Origin: Chloroflexota bacterium
GTDB lineage: Bacteria > Chloroflexota > Anaerolineae > B4-G1 > SLSP01
Reading direction: 5' to 3'
Length of the DNA stretch: 6,400 nucleotides
Assembly (NCBI GenBank): GCA_022707665.1
Contig: JAKJAE010000165.1
Span: 1-6,400 of the forward strand
Position numbers and translations under genes: made by a program. Numbering within the stretch: position 1 is the first letter of the stretch; the number at the start of each line of letters is the position of its first letter. Under the pieces are notes generated by a model, which made no database searches, was not told the DNA's origin, and was given only the letters and a program-made list of their open reading frames with translations. Positions 1 to 5,353 of the stretch are shown here, piece after piece.

Positions 1-1097
1 CGGGGCGTGCCTACATCGAGGTCCAGGCCGGGCTCGCGCGGACGCAGTTGGAGCACCTGCCTATGCCGCCCGGAGCCGAGTGGACGTGGCTCGAGGCCTA
101 TGGCCTGATGGAGGCTGATCCGGTTGCCGTCCACGGCCCCGATTGGCAGGCCGCGGTCGCAGATGTCGGTACCCGCCTGGAGGCGCTCGTGCCGGGGCCC
201 TTTCTCGATGCTGAGTTGGGTCGCTGTGCTGGTTGGCTCGACCTGCCTGAAGTGGGCCAAGCTGCGAGCCTGCTCCAGCGCGGGTCGGGTTGGGGCGCCC
301 TGGAACGGATGCGACGTGAGGTCTCCGGCGAGCCGTCCTTTACCGCAAACCTGGCCTTCGACGATGCCTCGCTCACCGAGATCCAGCAACCGTGGGTCGC
401 GTTGCTGCGCGCGGGCAGGCTCCCCGCACTCAGCCCGCTGGATAGCCCCAATGGCTACTGCGTCCAGCCTCAATGGGCTGGATACCTGGAACGCTTTGTC
501 GTCGAGGAACCAGACCACGAGTCACGCTGGTGGGCATTGTTGCATCTCGGCGTGATGCGCTATGCGGCAGGCGATCGGGCGGGGGCACAGGAGGCATGGC
601 GCCTCTCGCTGGCCTACAGGGCCAATGCGTGGGCAGCCCGGAACCTGGCCTTTGTGGCCTGGGAAGAGGGGCGCTTCGAGATCGCCCTCGAGCGGTATAC
701 CCAGGCGCTCGAGATGCAGCCAGCTCTGTTGCCTCTGGCGGTCGAGGTCGGGCAGAAGCTCATTGCGATGGGCCATGCTCAGACCTGGCTGGATCTGCTC
801 GCAGGGCTGTCCGGCGAGGTGCGTGCAGCAGGGCGCATCCGCCTGCTCGAGGGGCAGGCAGCTCTGGAGGTAGGGGACCTGGAACGGGTCGAGCCGCTGT
901 TCGATGGGAGCCTGGTGGTCGACGACCTGCGGGAGGGCGAGCGCTCGCTTTCGCAGCTCTGGCTCGATTACCACGTTAGCCGTCTGCGCCGCACCGGGGA
1001 GGGCCAGGCACTGTCGGCGTCCGAGCTGCTGGAGCGCGTGCGCCGAGACTATCCCGTGCCCGCGTTGCTCGACTTCAGGATGTCGTCCAAGGGTTAG
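1..1097 (+). CDS. DUF5107/TPR protein, 3' part (gene starts upstream of the window)
   Basis: The frame is open to the left edge. The codons before the first possible internal start (TTG at 48) read GRAYIEVQAGLARTQ and then LEHLPMPPGAEWTWLEAYG. The Y-I-E-x-QAG...TQ...P-P-x...W-x-EAYG pattern matches, from memory, the C-terminal part of DUF5107 domains, so TTG 48 is an internal codon and not the true start. After a helical region, bases about 530-750 encode two or more TPR-like helix pairs (for example LGVMRYAAGDRAGAQEAWRL, then AWEEGRFEIALERYTQALEM), with the usual small and aromatic residues. DUF5107-TPR proteins are large, probably cytoplasmic proteins of undetermined activity; a link to carbohydrate metabolism has been suggested because the DUF5107 fold may resemble sugar mutarotases. 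The visible part has no catalytic motif I can name. The TAG stop overlaps the stop of the convergent lipoprotein gene. The coding call is firm, the TPR call good and the DUF5107 call likely. Confidence 0.85.
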   Translation, partial: GRAYIEVQAGLARTQLEHLPMPPGAEWTWLEAYGLMEADPVAVHGPDWQAAVADVGTRLEALVPGPFLDAELGRCAGWLDLPEVGQAASLLQRGSGWGALERMRREVSGEPSFTANLAFDDASLTEIQQPWVALLRAGRLPALSPLDSPNGYCVQPQWAGYLERFVVEEPDHESRWWALLHLGVMRYAAGDRAGAQEAWRLSLAYRANAWAARNLAFVAWEEGRFEIALERYTQALEMQPALLPLAVEVGQKLIAMGHAQTWLDLLAGLSGEVRAAGRIRLLEGQAALEVGDLERVEPLFDGSLVVDDLREGERSLSQLWLDYHVSRLRRTGEGQALSASELLERVRRDYPVPALLDFRMSSKG

Positions 1098-2449
1098 CGT
1101 GCCTCGTAGACCGTAGCAGCCCGGGCGTCGAGGTCGATCGCGACCAGGTACGTTCCTGCTGACTGGCTGATGATCTGCAGAAGTAGTTGGTTGCGTTCCC
1201 CCTGTGCCACGAGCGTGACCGTTTCGGCGCCATCTTGGGGCCAGCCGACTGAGTTCCACATGCTCTGTTCGCACCACAGCCAGCCAATGCAGCGGCTCGG
1301 CATGCTGTGCCCCGGTGGCGGTACGAGGGGCGCGCACGCCGCCGGCTGCTCGGGCATCTCTGTTGACCACGTGTCGTCATACGCGCGGGCCTCGGCCTGA
1401 TAGGTCGCCGCGTCTTTCCCTTTCAGGACGTAGATGGTGCGCGTGGCCTCTCGCACGATTACGAAGCTCCGCAGCCGCACGGCGGGGTCCGAGCCGTCGA
1501 TCTCCTGCCAGAACACCTGGAAAATGCCCGGTTCCGTTGTGACGGTCCCGGCTGGGGTGCCTGGTGAGAGGCAGGGCAGACTGATGCCCAGGGAGTCCGC
1601 CTGTCGCACCACCGCCCTGAACCGCGTATCAGGTGCTCCGCAGGAACCATCGCTGGATGTCGGGTTGGAAGTTGGCAAACCTGTCGCAGCGGGCGTTTCG
1701 GTTGCCTGCAAGGTGGGGAGGAAGGGTACGCTGTATGTCACCGGCGGCGCGGTCGGCCAGCGCGTCGGAGAGGGCCGGGGGCCCACTTCGGGAATCGAGA
1801 CGGGGGCTACGGCGTCCGAGCTGACCATGATCTCGGTGTAGACGACCGCACCGAAGAGCTGCCCGCCAGGGGCCTGGAGACGCCAGTAGCTCGCGTACCG
1901 GGCCGGCTGCGTCGGTGCTGTGAGTTCTACCGTCACATCGACATCCCGCCCGGGTCCCACCTGTGAGACGGGAGCCCGCTGCGGCCCCGGAATGGGGTCT
2001 CCCGAAATGAACACCAACTCCGTTCCCTCGGGCCAGGTACACCGGCCGGTGTTGCGCAGGCGCCACGTCTCCCGGTATTTCGCGTTGGGGGCCACCTGGG
2101 CGCCGTCTGGGAGCCCCAGATCGGCGACGAGCGCGCCATCAATCTCCTCGGAGGCGACTCCACAGAGGTCACCGGGCGCTGCCGGCCTCGCAACCAGGCC
2201 CACAGGATCGGCAGCCGCCGGGGTCGCGGGCGCTTCTGCGGTTGCACTGCCGAAGGGGTTGCCGGTAGGGATGGGCGTCGTGGGCGCAGGAGATGGCGTC
2301 CAACGGTCGTTTCCGGGGACCGGTGTGCCGCTACACCCATAGGCAAGCGCCAGGATGAAACTGGCCAGGGCCACCAGCGGCATCCTGTACCGCTTGCTGC
2401 GGGTGTTGATCACCGGTCTCCGCTGTGTCGCTCTTCTCCACATCTCCAT
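1094..2449 (-). CDS. Putative lipoprotein with NBR1-type Ig-like domain
   Basis: This 451-residue protein is probably anchored outside the membrane. A basic start (RRATQRR...RSKRYR) precedes a hydrophobic stretch, MPLVALASFILALAYGC, whose Cys39 fits a somewhat loose lipobox (LAYGC). A Thr/Pro/Ala-rich linker follows (about 40-95). Residues about 105-210 resemble the NBR1-type Ig-like domain seen in extracellular Chloroflexota proteins: WRLRNTGRCTWPEGTELVF, then GDPIPGP, LTAPTQPARY and SYWRLQAP. A second Pro-rich linker (about 211-266) leads to a C-terminal domain (about 268-451) that I do not firmly recognise. The segment PPPGHSMPSRCIGWLWC...VGWPQDG resembles a PP-G-x-x-P-x-x-GFG-x-VW...LGWA motif common in secreted Chloroflexota proteins, but two Cys replace the usual residues. 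No enzyme motif is seen, so binding or structural roles are likely. The ATG at 2449 is preceded at 7 nt by GGAAG. M23 is an alternative start that would leave a shorter n-region. Confidence 0.85.
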   Translation of the reverse strand: MEMWRRATQRRPVINTRSKRYRMPLVALASFILALAYGCSGTPVPGNDRWTPSPAPTTPIPTGNPFGSATAEAPATPAAADPVGLVARPAAPGDLCGVASEEIDGALVADLGLPDGAQVAPNAKYRETWRLRNTGRCTWPEGTELVFISGDPIPGPQRAPVSQVGPGRDVDVTVELTAPTQPARYASYWRLQAPGGQLFGAVVYTEIMVSSDAVAPVSIPEVGPRPSPTRWPTAPPVTYSVPFLPTLQATETPAATGLPTSNPTSSDGSCGAPDTRFRAVVRQADSLGISLPCLSPGTPAGTVTTEPGIFQVFWQEIDGSDPAVRLRSFVIVREATRTIYVLKGKDAATYQAEARAYDDTWSTEMPEQPAACAPLVPPPGHSMPSRCIGWLWCEQSMWNSVGWPQDGAETVTLVAQGERNQLLLQIISQSAGTYLVAIDLDARAATVYEAR

Positions 2450-2526
2450 AGCTCGGCTTCCAGGCCGGCACGATCACCCAATAGGCGCGTTGGCAGGAAC
2501 CGCCGGAGTGAGGACCTCTATGGAGG

Positions 2527-2554
2527 AGTATACCCACAGACTAGCCTTTGTCTA
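2527..2554 (-). promoter_or_regulatory. Predicted promoter of the lipoprotein gene
   Basis: On the minus strand, TAGACA (2549-2554, five of six bases of the -35 consensus) is followed after 16 bp by TATACT (2527-2532, five of six of the -10 consensus). Transcription would start near 2520, giving a leader of about 70 nt before the ATG at 2449. The spacing and both boxes fit a housekeeping-type promoter. It lies between the lipoprotein gene and the upstream sigma/membrane-protein pair, so the lipoprotein gene is probably a separate transcription unit. Confidence 0.5.
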
Positions 2555-2572
2555 ACCGCTCAAGCATCTCTG

Positions 2573-2605
2573 AGTGCCTGGCACTTTCCGAAGTGCCTGG
2601 CACTT
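2573..2605. repeat. Tandem pair of AGTGCC-T-GGCACT palindromes
   Basis: AGTGCCTGGCACTT occurs at 2573-2586 and again at 2592-2605, a period of 19 bp. Each copy is itself a palindrome (AGTGCC/GGCACT around one central T). Alternatively the whole block folds into one hairpin: 13 paired positions per side, broken by a single T-T mismatch, closed by the loop TCCG (2587-2590). It begins 5 nt past the stop of the membrane-protein gene and lies just upstream of the lipoprotein promoter. No T-run follows on either strand, so it is not a standard intrinsic terminator, though it could protect a 3' end, bind a protein or be a dispersed repeat. Confidence 0.75.
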
Positions 2606-2610
2606 CCCGC

Positions 2611-2922
2611 TTACGCACCCGCGAGCGTGAGCTCGGGAGCGTGCTCTTCGTGGGTGCGCTGTACGAGCAGCCAGATCACAACGCCGGTGGCCACCGAGAG
2701 CACCCCGCCGGCCACCCAGGCGACGACGCGCGTGGCCCTGCTCGTCGCCTGCCCGCGCTGCCGCGCCTCGGCGAGCAGGTCCCGGCCAAGCTGCTCAACG
2801 AAGGCCGGGGCCGGGCGCTCGGCGGGCAGTGCCGCGACCACGGCTTTGGCGATCGCACGCTGCTCGGCAACTGGGACGTATTCTTGCAGCAAGACGTATC
2901 GGTTACTGGACTTCCGCAGCAT
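2611..2922 (-). CDS. Small single-span membrane protein, possible anti-sigma factor
   Basis: This 103-residue protein starts inside the end of the ECF sigma gene (20-bp overlap) with a strong ribosome binding site, AAGGAG, 6 nt before the ATG. Translation of the two genes is therefore probably coupled. The N-terminal 60 residues are soluble and helical (EYVPVAEQRAIAKAVVAALP, then a P-x-P-x-F-V-x-x-L-x-x-x-LL pattern). A single membrane helix spans about 66-87 (VVAWVAGG...WLLV), and a short tail follows. The position behind an ECF sigma gene, the small size and the N-in topology suggest a membrane-bound anti-sigma factor. However, there is no HxxxCxxC zinc-binding motif, no cysteine at all and no RskA-type extracytoplasmic domain. 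I do not recognise a named family. The coding call is strong; the anti-sigma role is inferred from context. Confidence 0.8.
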   Translation of the reverse strand: MLRKSSNRYVLLQEYVPVAEQRAIAKAVVAALPAERPAPAFVEQLGRDLLAEARQRGQATSRATRVVAWVAGGVLSVATGVVIWLLVQRTHEEHAPELTLAGA

Positions 2923-3529
2923 CTATGGCTCCTTGCCGGTCGGGACTGCCGGCATCCTCTGGGTTCAACGACTCCATCGTGCGTCTCAGGTGGATCAGCG
3001 TGCGGTGGTAGAGAGCCTTGATCGCGCCTTCGGGTTTGCCCAGGACTGCGGCAATCTCCGCGTTGCTCATCTCCTCGAAGAACTTGAGGAAGATGAGTGT
3101 CTTGCGGTCCTGCGGCAACGCCGCGATGGCGCTGCGAAGTGTCTCGCGGCTCTCGGCCGTCGCTATCCATGTTTCTGGGTTGAGCGCTGCAGACTGCAGC
3201 ATAGCCATCCGGACCTCTGTCACTGGCTCGTCGACATCCAACGACAATGTGGGATGGTTGCCTTGGTCGCGATACCAGTTCACCAGCAGATTGTGTGCGA
3301 TGCGATAGAGCCATGTCTGGAACGGTGCCCGTGTCTCACGATAGCCCGCCATGCTGCGTAACGCATGGAAGAACGTCCGCGATGTCAGATCCTCCGCATC
3401 GGCGCGATTCGACGTGTGACGATAGTGGTAGCCGTAAATACGCTCCACGTAGCGGCGGTAGAGTTCGCCAAAGGCTTCGGGCTCCGTCTTGGCCCGAGTG
3501 ACCAAATCGCGTTCGTCATCGACAGTCAT
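2903..3529 (-). CDS. ECF-type RNA polymerase sigma factor (sigma-70 family)
   Basis: This 208-residue protein has the two domains of an extracytoplasmic-function sigma factor, which directs RNA polymerase to a small regulon. Region 2 covers about 20-90: FGELYRRYVERIYGYHYRHT, then D44-AEDLTSRTFFHAL with the acidic DAED element, and F70-QTWLYRIAHNLLVNWYR, the helix that melts and reads the -10. A linker of about 40 residues follows. Region 4 covers about 130-183, with ALPQDRKTLIFLKFFEEMSN and a helix-turn-helix (EIAAVLGKPEGAIKALYHRT) that reads the -35. No region 3 and no long C-terminal extension are present; the last 25 residues are unassigned. GGGAG lies 5 nt before the ATG at 3529. The gene overlaps the membrane-protein gene downstream by 20 bp, the arrangement typical of a sigma factor and its regulator. 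The family is certain; the signal and target genes are unknown. Confidence 0.95.
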   Translation of the reverse strand: MTVDDERDLVTRAKTEPEAFGELYRRYVERIYGYHYRHTSNRADAEDLTSRTFFHALRSMAGYRETRAPFQTWLYRIAHNLLVNWYRDQGNHPTLSLDVDEPVTEVRMAMLQSAALNPETWIATAESRETLRSAIAALPQDRKTLIFLKFFEEMSNAEIAAVLGKPEGAIKALYHRTLIHLRRTMESLNPEDAGSPDRQGAIDAAEVQ

Positions 3530-3545
3530 CGGATCTCCCGACGAG

Positions 3546-3575
3546 AGTATAACATAGCCTCGTGTACGGTTCTAT
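3546..3575 (-). promoter_or_regulatory. Candidate promoter of the sigma-factor gene
   Basis: On the minus strand TATACT (3546-3551) is preceded by AGAACC/TAGAAC about 16-17 bp upstream. The -10 is good for a housekeeping sigma. The -35 is poor for it (three of six), but AGAACC loosely resembles the GGAAC-type -35 read by many ECF factors, so autoregulation is possible. The leader would be only about 10 nt, barely enough to hold the GGGAG ribosome binding site at 3535-3539. Confidence 0.3.
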
Positions 3576-3583
3576 GCGACCCG

Positions 3584-3605
3584 ATAACCGCTTGTCGATG
3601 GTTAT
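3584..3605. repeat. Inverted repeat upstream of the sigma gene
   Basis: ATAACC (3584-3589) and GGTTAT (3600-3605) are exact inverted copies separated by 10 bp. The right arm sits within the 8-bp palindrome GTTATAAC (3601-3608). The site lies 30-60 bp upstream of the candidate sigma -10. It could be a binding site for a dimeric regulator. With arms of only 6 bp, chance is also a fair explanation. Confidence 0.3.
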
Positions 3606-3709
3606 AACACCCCATGCCCCCAAAAGTTGCGGCCAACCGGAGACCAGGCTAACGTCGCCCAACGCCGCCAGGTGCAGGAGCCGGGCAGAGGACCGCCGAC
3701 GGACGCGGA

Positions 3710-4156
3710 TCATCGTTGCCTGCTGGCTTCGTACTGCGCGATCATCACCTCGGGGGGCGTGCTGGCCACGATCTCGGCGATGGGCTCAACCAGCAGATCC
3801 TCCAGCTTCCGGAACCGGAGGCAGGATTTCCCTATGTCGAGTCGCTTGCCCGCCGCCGCGTAGGCTTGCCTAAGCGCCTTCTCCTGCTCGGAGTCTCCAT
3901 AGACGCCCATCAGATAGAGCGCGTAGTACTGCTTCTGTGCGGCTAGTGCAACATACCCGAGCGGTTGCTCGTTGTAGGTCTTGGGATAGCGTTCTAACGG
4001 GATTTCGTAGGTGATCATCCCCCAGTTCATGCGCTCCTGATACCCGGCGGGCAAGTGCTCGAGAATCAGCTTGCGCACCTCCGCAATGACAGCGCGCCGG
4101 TCCTCGGGTAGTTCGGCCAAATACTCCTCCACCGTTGTCGCCCTGCTCTTTACCAT
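3710..4156 (-). CDS. DUF1801 (YdhG-like) domain protein
   Basis: This 148-residue protein is almost entirely one DUF1801 domain, an alpha/beta fold compared with the frataxin-like iron chaperone YdhG/Fra. The N-terminus TVEEYLAELPEDRRAVIAEV is the usual entry helix. It is followed by LILEHLPAGYQERMNWGMIT with the conserved E-x-M-x-W/YGM-x-xY core. The strands P-LGYVALAAQKQYYALYLMG and the late segment G-KRLDIGKSCLRFRKLEDL, ending near PIAEIVA, are also typical. No signal peptide or membrane segment is present, so it is cytoplasmic. The biochemical role of most members is unsettled, and I assign none. The start is well supported: AGGAGG lies 8 nt before the ATG and a good promoter lies further upstream. 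It is transcribed away from the lysozyme gene and separated from the sigma gene by 180 bp. No clear terminator is seen in that gap. Confidence 0.9.
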   Translation of the reverse strand: MVKSRATTVEEYLAELPEDRRAVIAEVRKLILEHLPAGYQERMNWGMITYEIPLERYPKTYNEQPLGYVALAAQKQYYALYLMGVYGDSEQEKALRQAYAAAGKRLDIGKSCLRFRKLEDLLVEPIAEIVASTPPEVMIAQYEASRQR

Positions 4157-4191
4157 GATGGATTCCTCCTCACAGGTTTGCAGCAGGCCGC

Positions 4192-4220
4192 ATGATATCA
4201 GGGGATCTCACCCGCATCAA
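4192..4220 (-). promoter_or_regulatory. Predicted promoter of the DUF1801 gene
   Basis: On the minus strand TTGATG (4215-4220) and TATCAT (4192-4197) are separated by exactly 17 bp. They match four of six and five of six consensus bases. The predicted start near 4185 gives a leader of about 29 nt that contains the AGGAGG ribosome binding site. One GGGGAT-type half-site lies in the spacer and another overlaps the -35. Confidence 0.55.
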
Positions 4221-4236
4221 TCCCCAAAGAATCCCC
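4201..4236. promoter_or_regulatory. Cluster of three GGGGAT half-sites, possible operator
   Basis: On the plus strand GGGGAT occurs at 4201-4206 and its inverse ATCCCC at 4220-4225 and 4231-4236. The last two belong to a 7-bp direct repeat, AATCCCC, with an 11-bp period, about one helical turn. The first two form an inverted repeat with 13 bp between arms. The sites sit in and immediately upstream of the DUF1801 promoter and about 65-100 bp upstream of the lysozyme promoter. This is the geometry expected for a regulator acting on either gene, but no regulator is identified. Confidence 0.4.
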
Positions 4237-4299
4237 GGATCGTGGGCGTCTCGTCCGCTCTGCTCCACTTCATCCCTGTCGTCCCTGGGCATGCGGCTC

Positions 4300-4326
4300 T
4301 TGCGCCCTTGCTATAGTAGGTATAAT
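4300..4326 (+). promoter_or_regulatory. Predicted promoter of the GH25 lysozyme gene
   Basis: A perfect -10 hexamer, TATAAT, lies at 4321-4326. The -35 is weak: TTGCGC at 4300-4305 gives a short 15-bp spacer, and the hexamer at 17 bp (4298-4303) is a poor match. Transcription would start near 4333 and produce a leader of about 70 nt. A poor -35 beside a perfect -10 often indicates help from an activator. Confidence 0.5.
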
Positions 4327-4370
4327 GGGATCTAACCTTGTGCTAGCACGGGAACAAGAATTGGCAGGAG

Positions 4371-4391
4371 CCGGCCCGCGCCGGGGGCCGG
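4371..4391 (+). promoter_or_regulatory. GC-rich hairpin beside the lysozyme ribosome binding site
   Basis: CCGGCCC (4371-4377) and GGGCCGG (4385-4391) form a perfect 7-bp all-GC stem with a 7-nt loop in the predicted leader. The purine-rich ribosome binding site (GGAAGGGG, 4391-4398) begins at the last base of the stem. The fold could therefore limit ribosome access, or simply place the site at the edge of a stable structure. The fold is read directly from the bases; a regulatory role is inference. Confidence 0.4.
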
Positions 4392-4403
4392 GAAGGGGAC
4401 GCT

Positions 4404-5273
4404 ATGGAGCGCGTGTCAGGCATCGATGTGTCGCGTTGGCAGGGCGTAGTCCAGTGGGAGCAAGTCGCTGCTGCCGGGCATCGCTATGCCATCGTGCGCG
4501 CTACCATCGGAGATTCGTATACCGATCCCCGGTTCTTTGCCAACTGGGACGGAGCTCGCGACGCGGGCTTGCTCGTGTCTGCCTACCACGTGATCGCGCC
4601 CAAGGTCTCCGCCGAGGTCCAGATGGCAGCTTTCTTCAACGTGCTCGATGATCGTATCTCCGATCTGCCCCTGGTGGTCGACGTGGAACGCGATGATGGT
4701 GTGGAGCCCGCCACGATCACCCAGTGCGTGCGCGACTGCCTGCGGGAGATCGAGGTCCGTGAGGCACGCAGGCCCATCATCTACACAGCGCGCTGGTACT
4801 GGAACCGCTTCATCCAGTCGTCGAAGGAGTGGCAGGCCTACGACCTCTGGGTCGCGAGCTACACCTCTGAGCCCTTGCTGCCCCGGGACTGGAATACCTG
4901 GCGCTTCTGGCAGTACTCGCAGAGCGGGACCGTCCCCGGATCAGGCTCAAAGGCAACCGATCTGAATTGGTTTTCGGGAACTTACGATGACCTGCTTGCG
5001 TATGCAGGCACTGCCCCCGCGGCCCGTGCCGCCGCAGTCTCCGGATGGCGTATGCAGGTCGTCATCCCCAAGCTCAACGTGCGCAGTGGGCCCGGCCTCA
5101 CCTATAAGGATGTGGGCGACTTGCACGAAGGGGATATGGTGGAAGTACGTCGGTTGGCTGGCAAGGATGTGTGGGTGCAGATCGAACCAGGGCGGTGGGT
5201 GGCGTATGCTCTGAAGGACGAGTCTCCCTATATGGTTCTGTTACCACCCGAAGAGCCCAAGAGCGCGGTGTGA
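4404..5273 (+). CDS. GH25 family lysozyme (N-acetylmuramidase) with C-terminal SH3b domain
   Basis: This 289-residue protein is predicted to cut the beta-1,4 bond between N-acetylmuramic acid and N-acetylglucosamine in peptidoglycan. Residues 6-200 form a GH25 barrel. It opens with GIDVSRWQG (Asp8), has the catalytic D-x-E as VVDVERDDG (Asp93, Glu95), and ends with FWQYSQSGTVPGSGSKATDLNWF (Asp186). These acids correspond to the four active-site acids of the family, so it looks active. After a short Ala-rich linker, residues about 216-277 form an SH3b wall-binding domain (LNVRSGPG...GDLHEGDMVEV...VWVQI...GRWVAY). The ATG at 4404 is the only start: a stop at 4344-4346 closes the frame and no other start codon lies between. 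The protein therefore has no N-terminal signal peptide, as in phage endolysins, although no holin or phage gene is nearby. It may leave by lysis, by a non-Sec route or act after release. Confidence 0.95.
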   Translation: MERVSGIDVSRWQGVVQWEQVAAAGHRYAIVRATIGDSYTDPRFFANWDGARDAGLLVSAYHVIAPKVSAEVQMAAFFNVLDDRISDLPLVVDVERDDGVEPATITQCVRDCLREIEVREARRPIIYTARWYWNRFIQSSKEWQAYDLWVASYTSEPLLPRDWNTWRFWQYSQSGTVPGSGSKATDLNWFSGTYDDLLAYAGTAPAARAAAVSGWRMQVVIPKLNVRSGPGLTYKDVGDLHEGDMVEVRRLAGKDVWVQIEPGRWVAYALKDESPYMVLLPPEEPKSAV

Positions 5274-5319
5274 ATCATGCAGAAACGCACGAACAAGCAC
5301 CATCCCTGACTGCAGGCTA

Positions 5320-5348
5320 TTGCATTCTCTGAAATAACTGTGTACAAT
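5320..5348 (+). promoter_or_regulatory. Predicted promoter of the FGYP-repeat gene (leaderless start likely)
   Basis: TTGCAT (5320-5325) and TACAAT (5343-5348) are separated by 17 bp. The -10 matches five of six bases and the -35 only its TTG. The predicted transcription start falls at about 5354-5356, on or next to the ATG at 5354. The mRNA would then have essentially no leader, or only about 14 nt if translation starts at the second ATG (5369). Confidence 0.45.
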
Positions 5349-5353
5349 AGGGT

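Noticed and set aside
522..1370. Long open frame on the minus strand (282 codons) across the DUF5107/TPR and lipoprotein 3' ends
   Set aside because: It is antisense to two well-supported genes, has low-complexity Arg/Gly/Pro-rich composition and no recognisable domain; long spurious frames are expected at this GC content.
2573..2605. Intrinsic terminator of the sigma operon
   Set aside because: The dyad is strong and well placed, but no T-run follows on the minus strand, so I list it only as a repeat.
2676..3314. Minus-strand open frame of 212 codons over the sigma and membrane-protein genes
   Set aside because: It is an out-of-frame reading of the same DNA, rich in Arg, Pro and Ser, without domain signatures.
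2627..3361. Plus-strand open frame of 244 codons opposite the sigma and membrane-protein genes
   Set aside because: The opposite strand encodes a clear ECF sigma factor; this frame has no family features and unusual composition.
3516..3713. Small minus-strand frame with an ATGA-type overlap with the DUF1801 stop
   Set aside because: The overlap looks operon-like, but the frame runs over the sigma promoter and into the sigma start, has no good ribosome binding site and no recognisable features.
4325..4651. Plus-strand frame starting within the TATAAT box and running into the lysozyme gene
   Set aside because: It begins in the predicted -10 element and overlaps the GH25 domain in another frame; its composition is Arg/Gly-rich.
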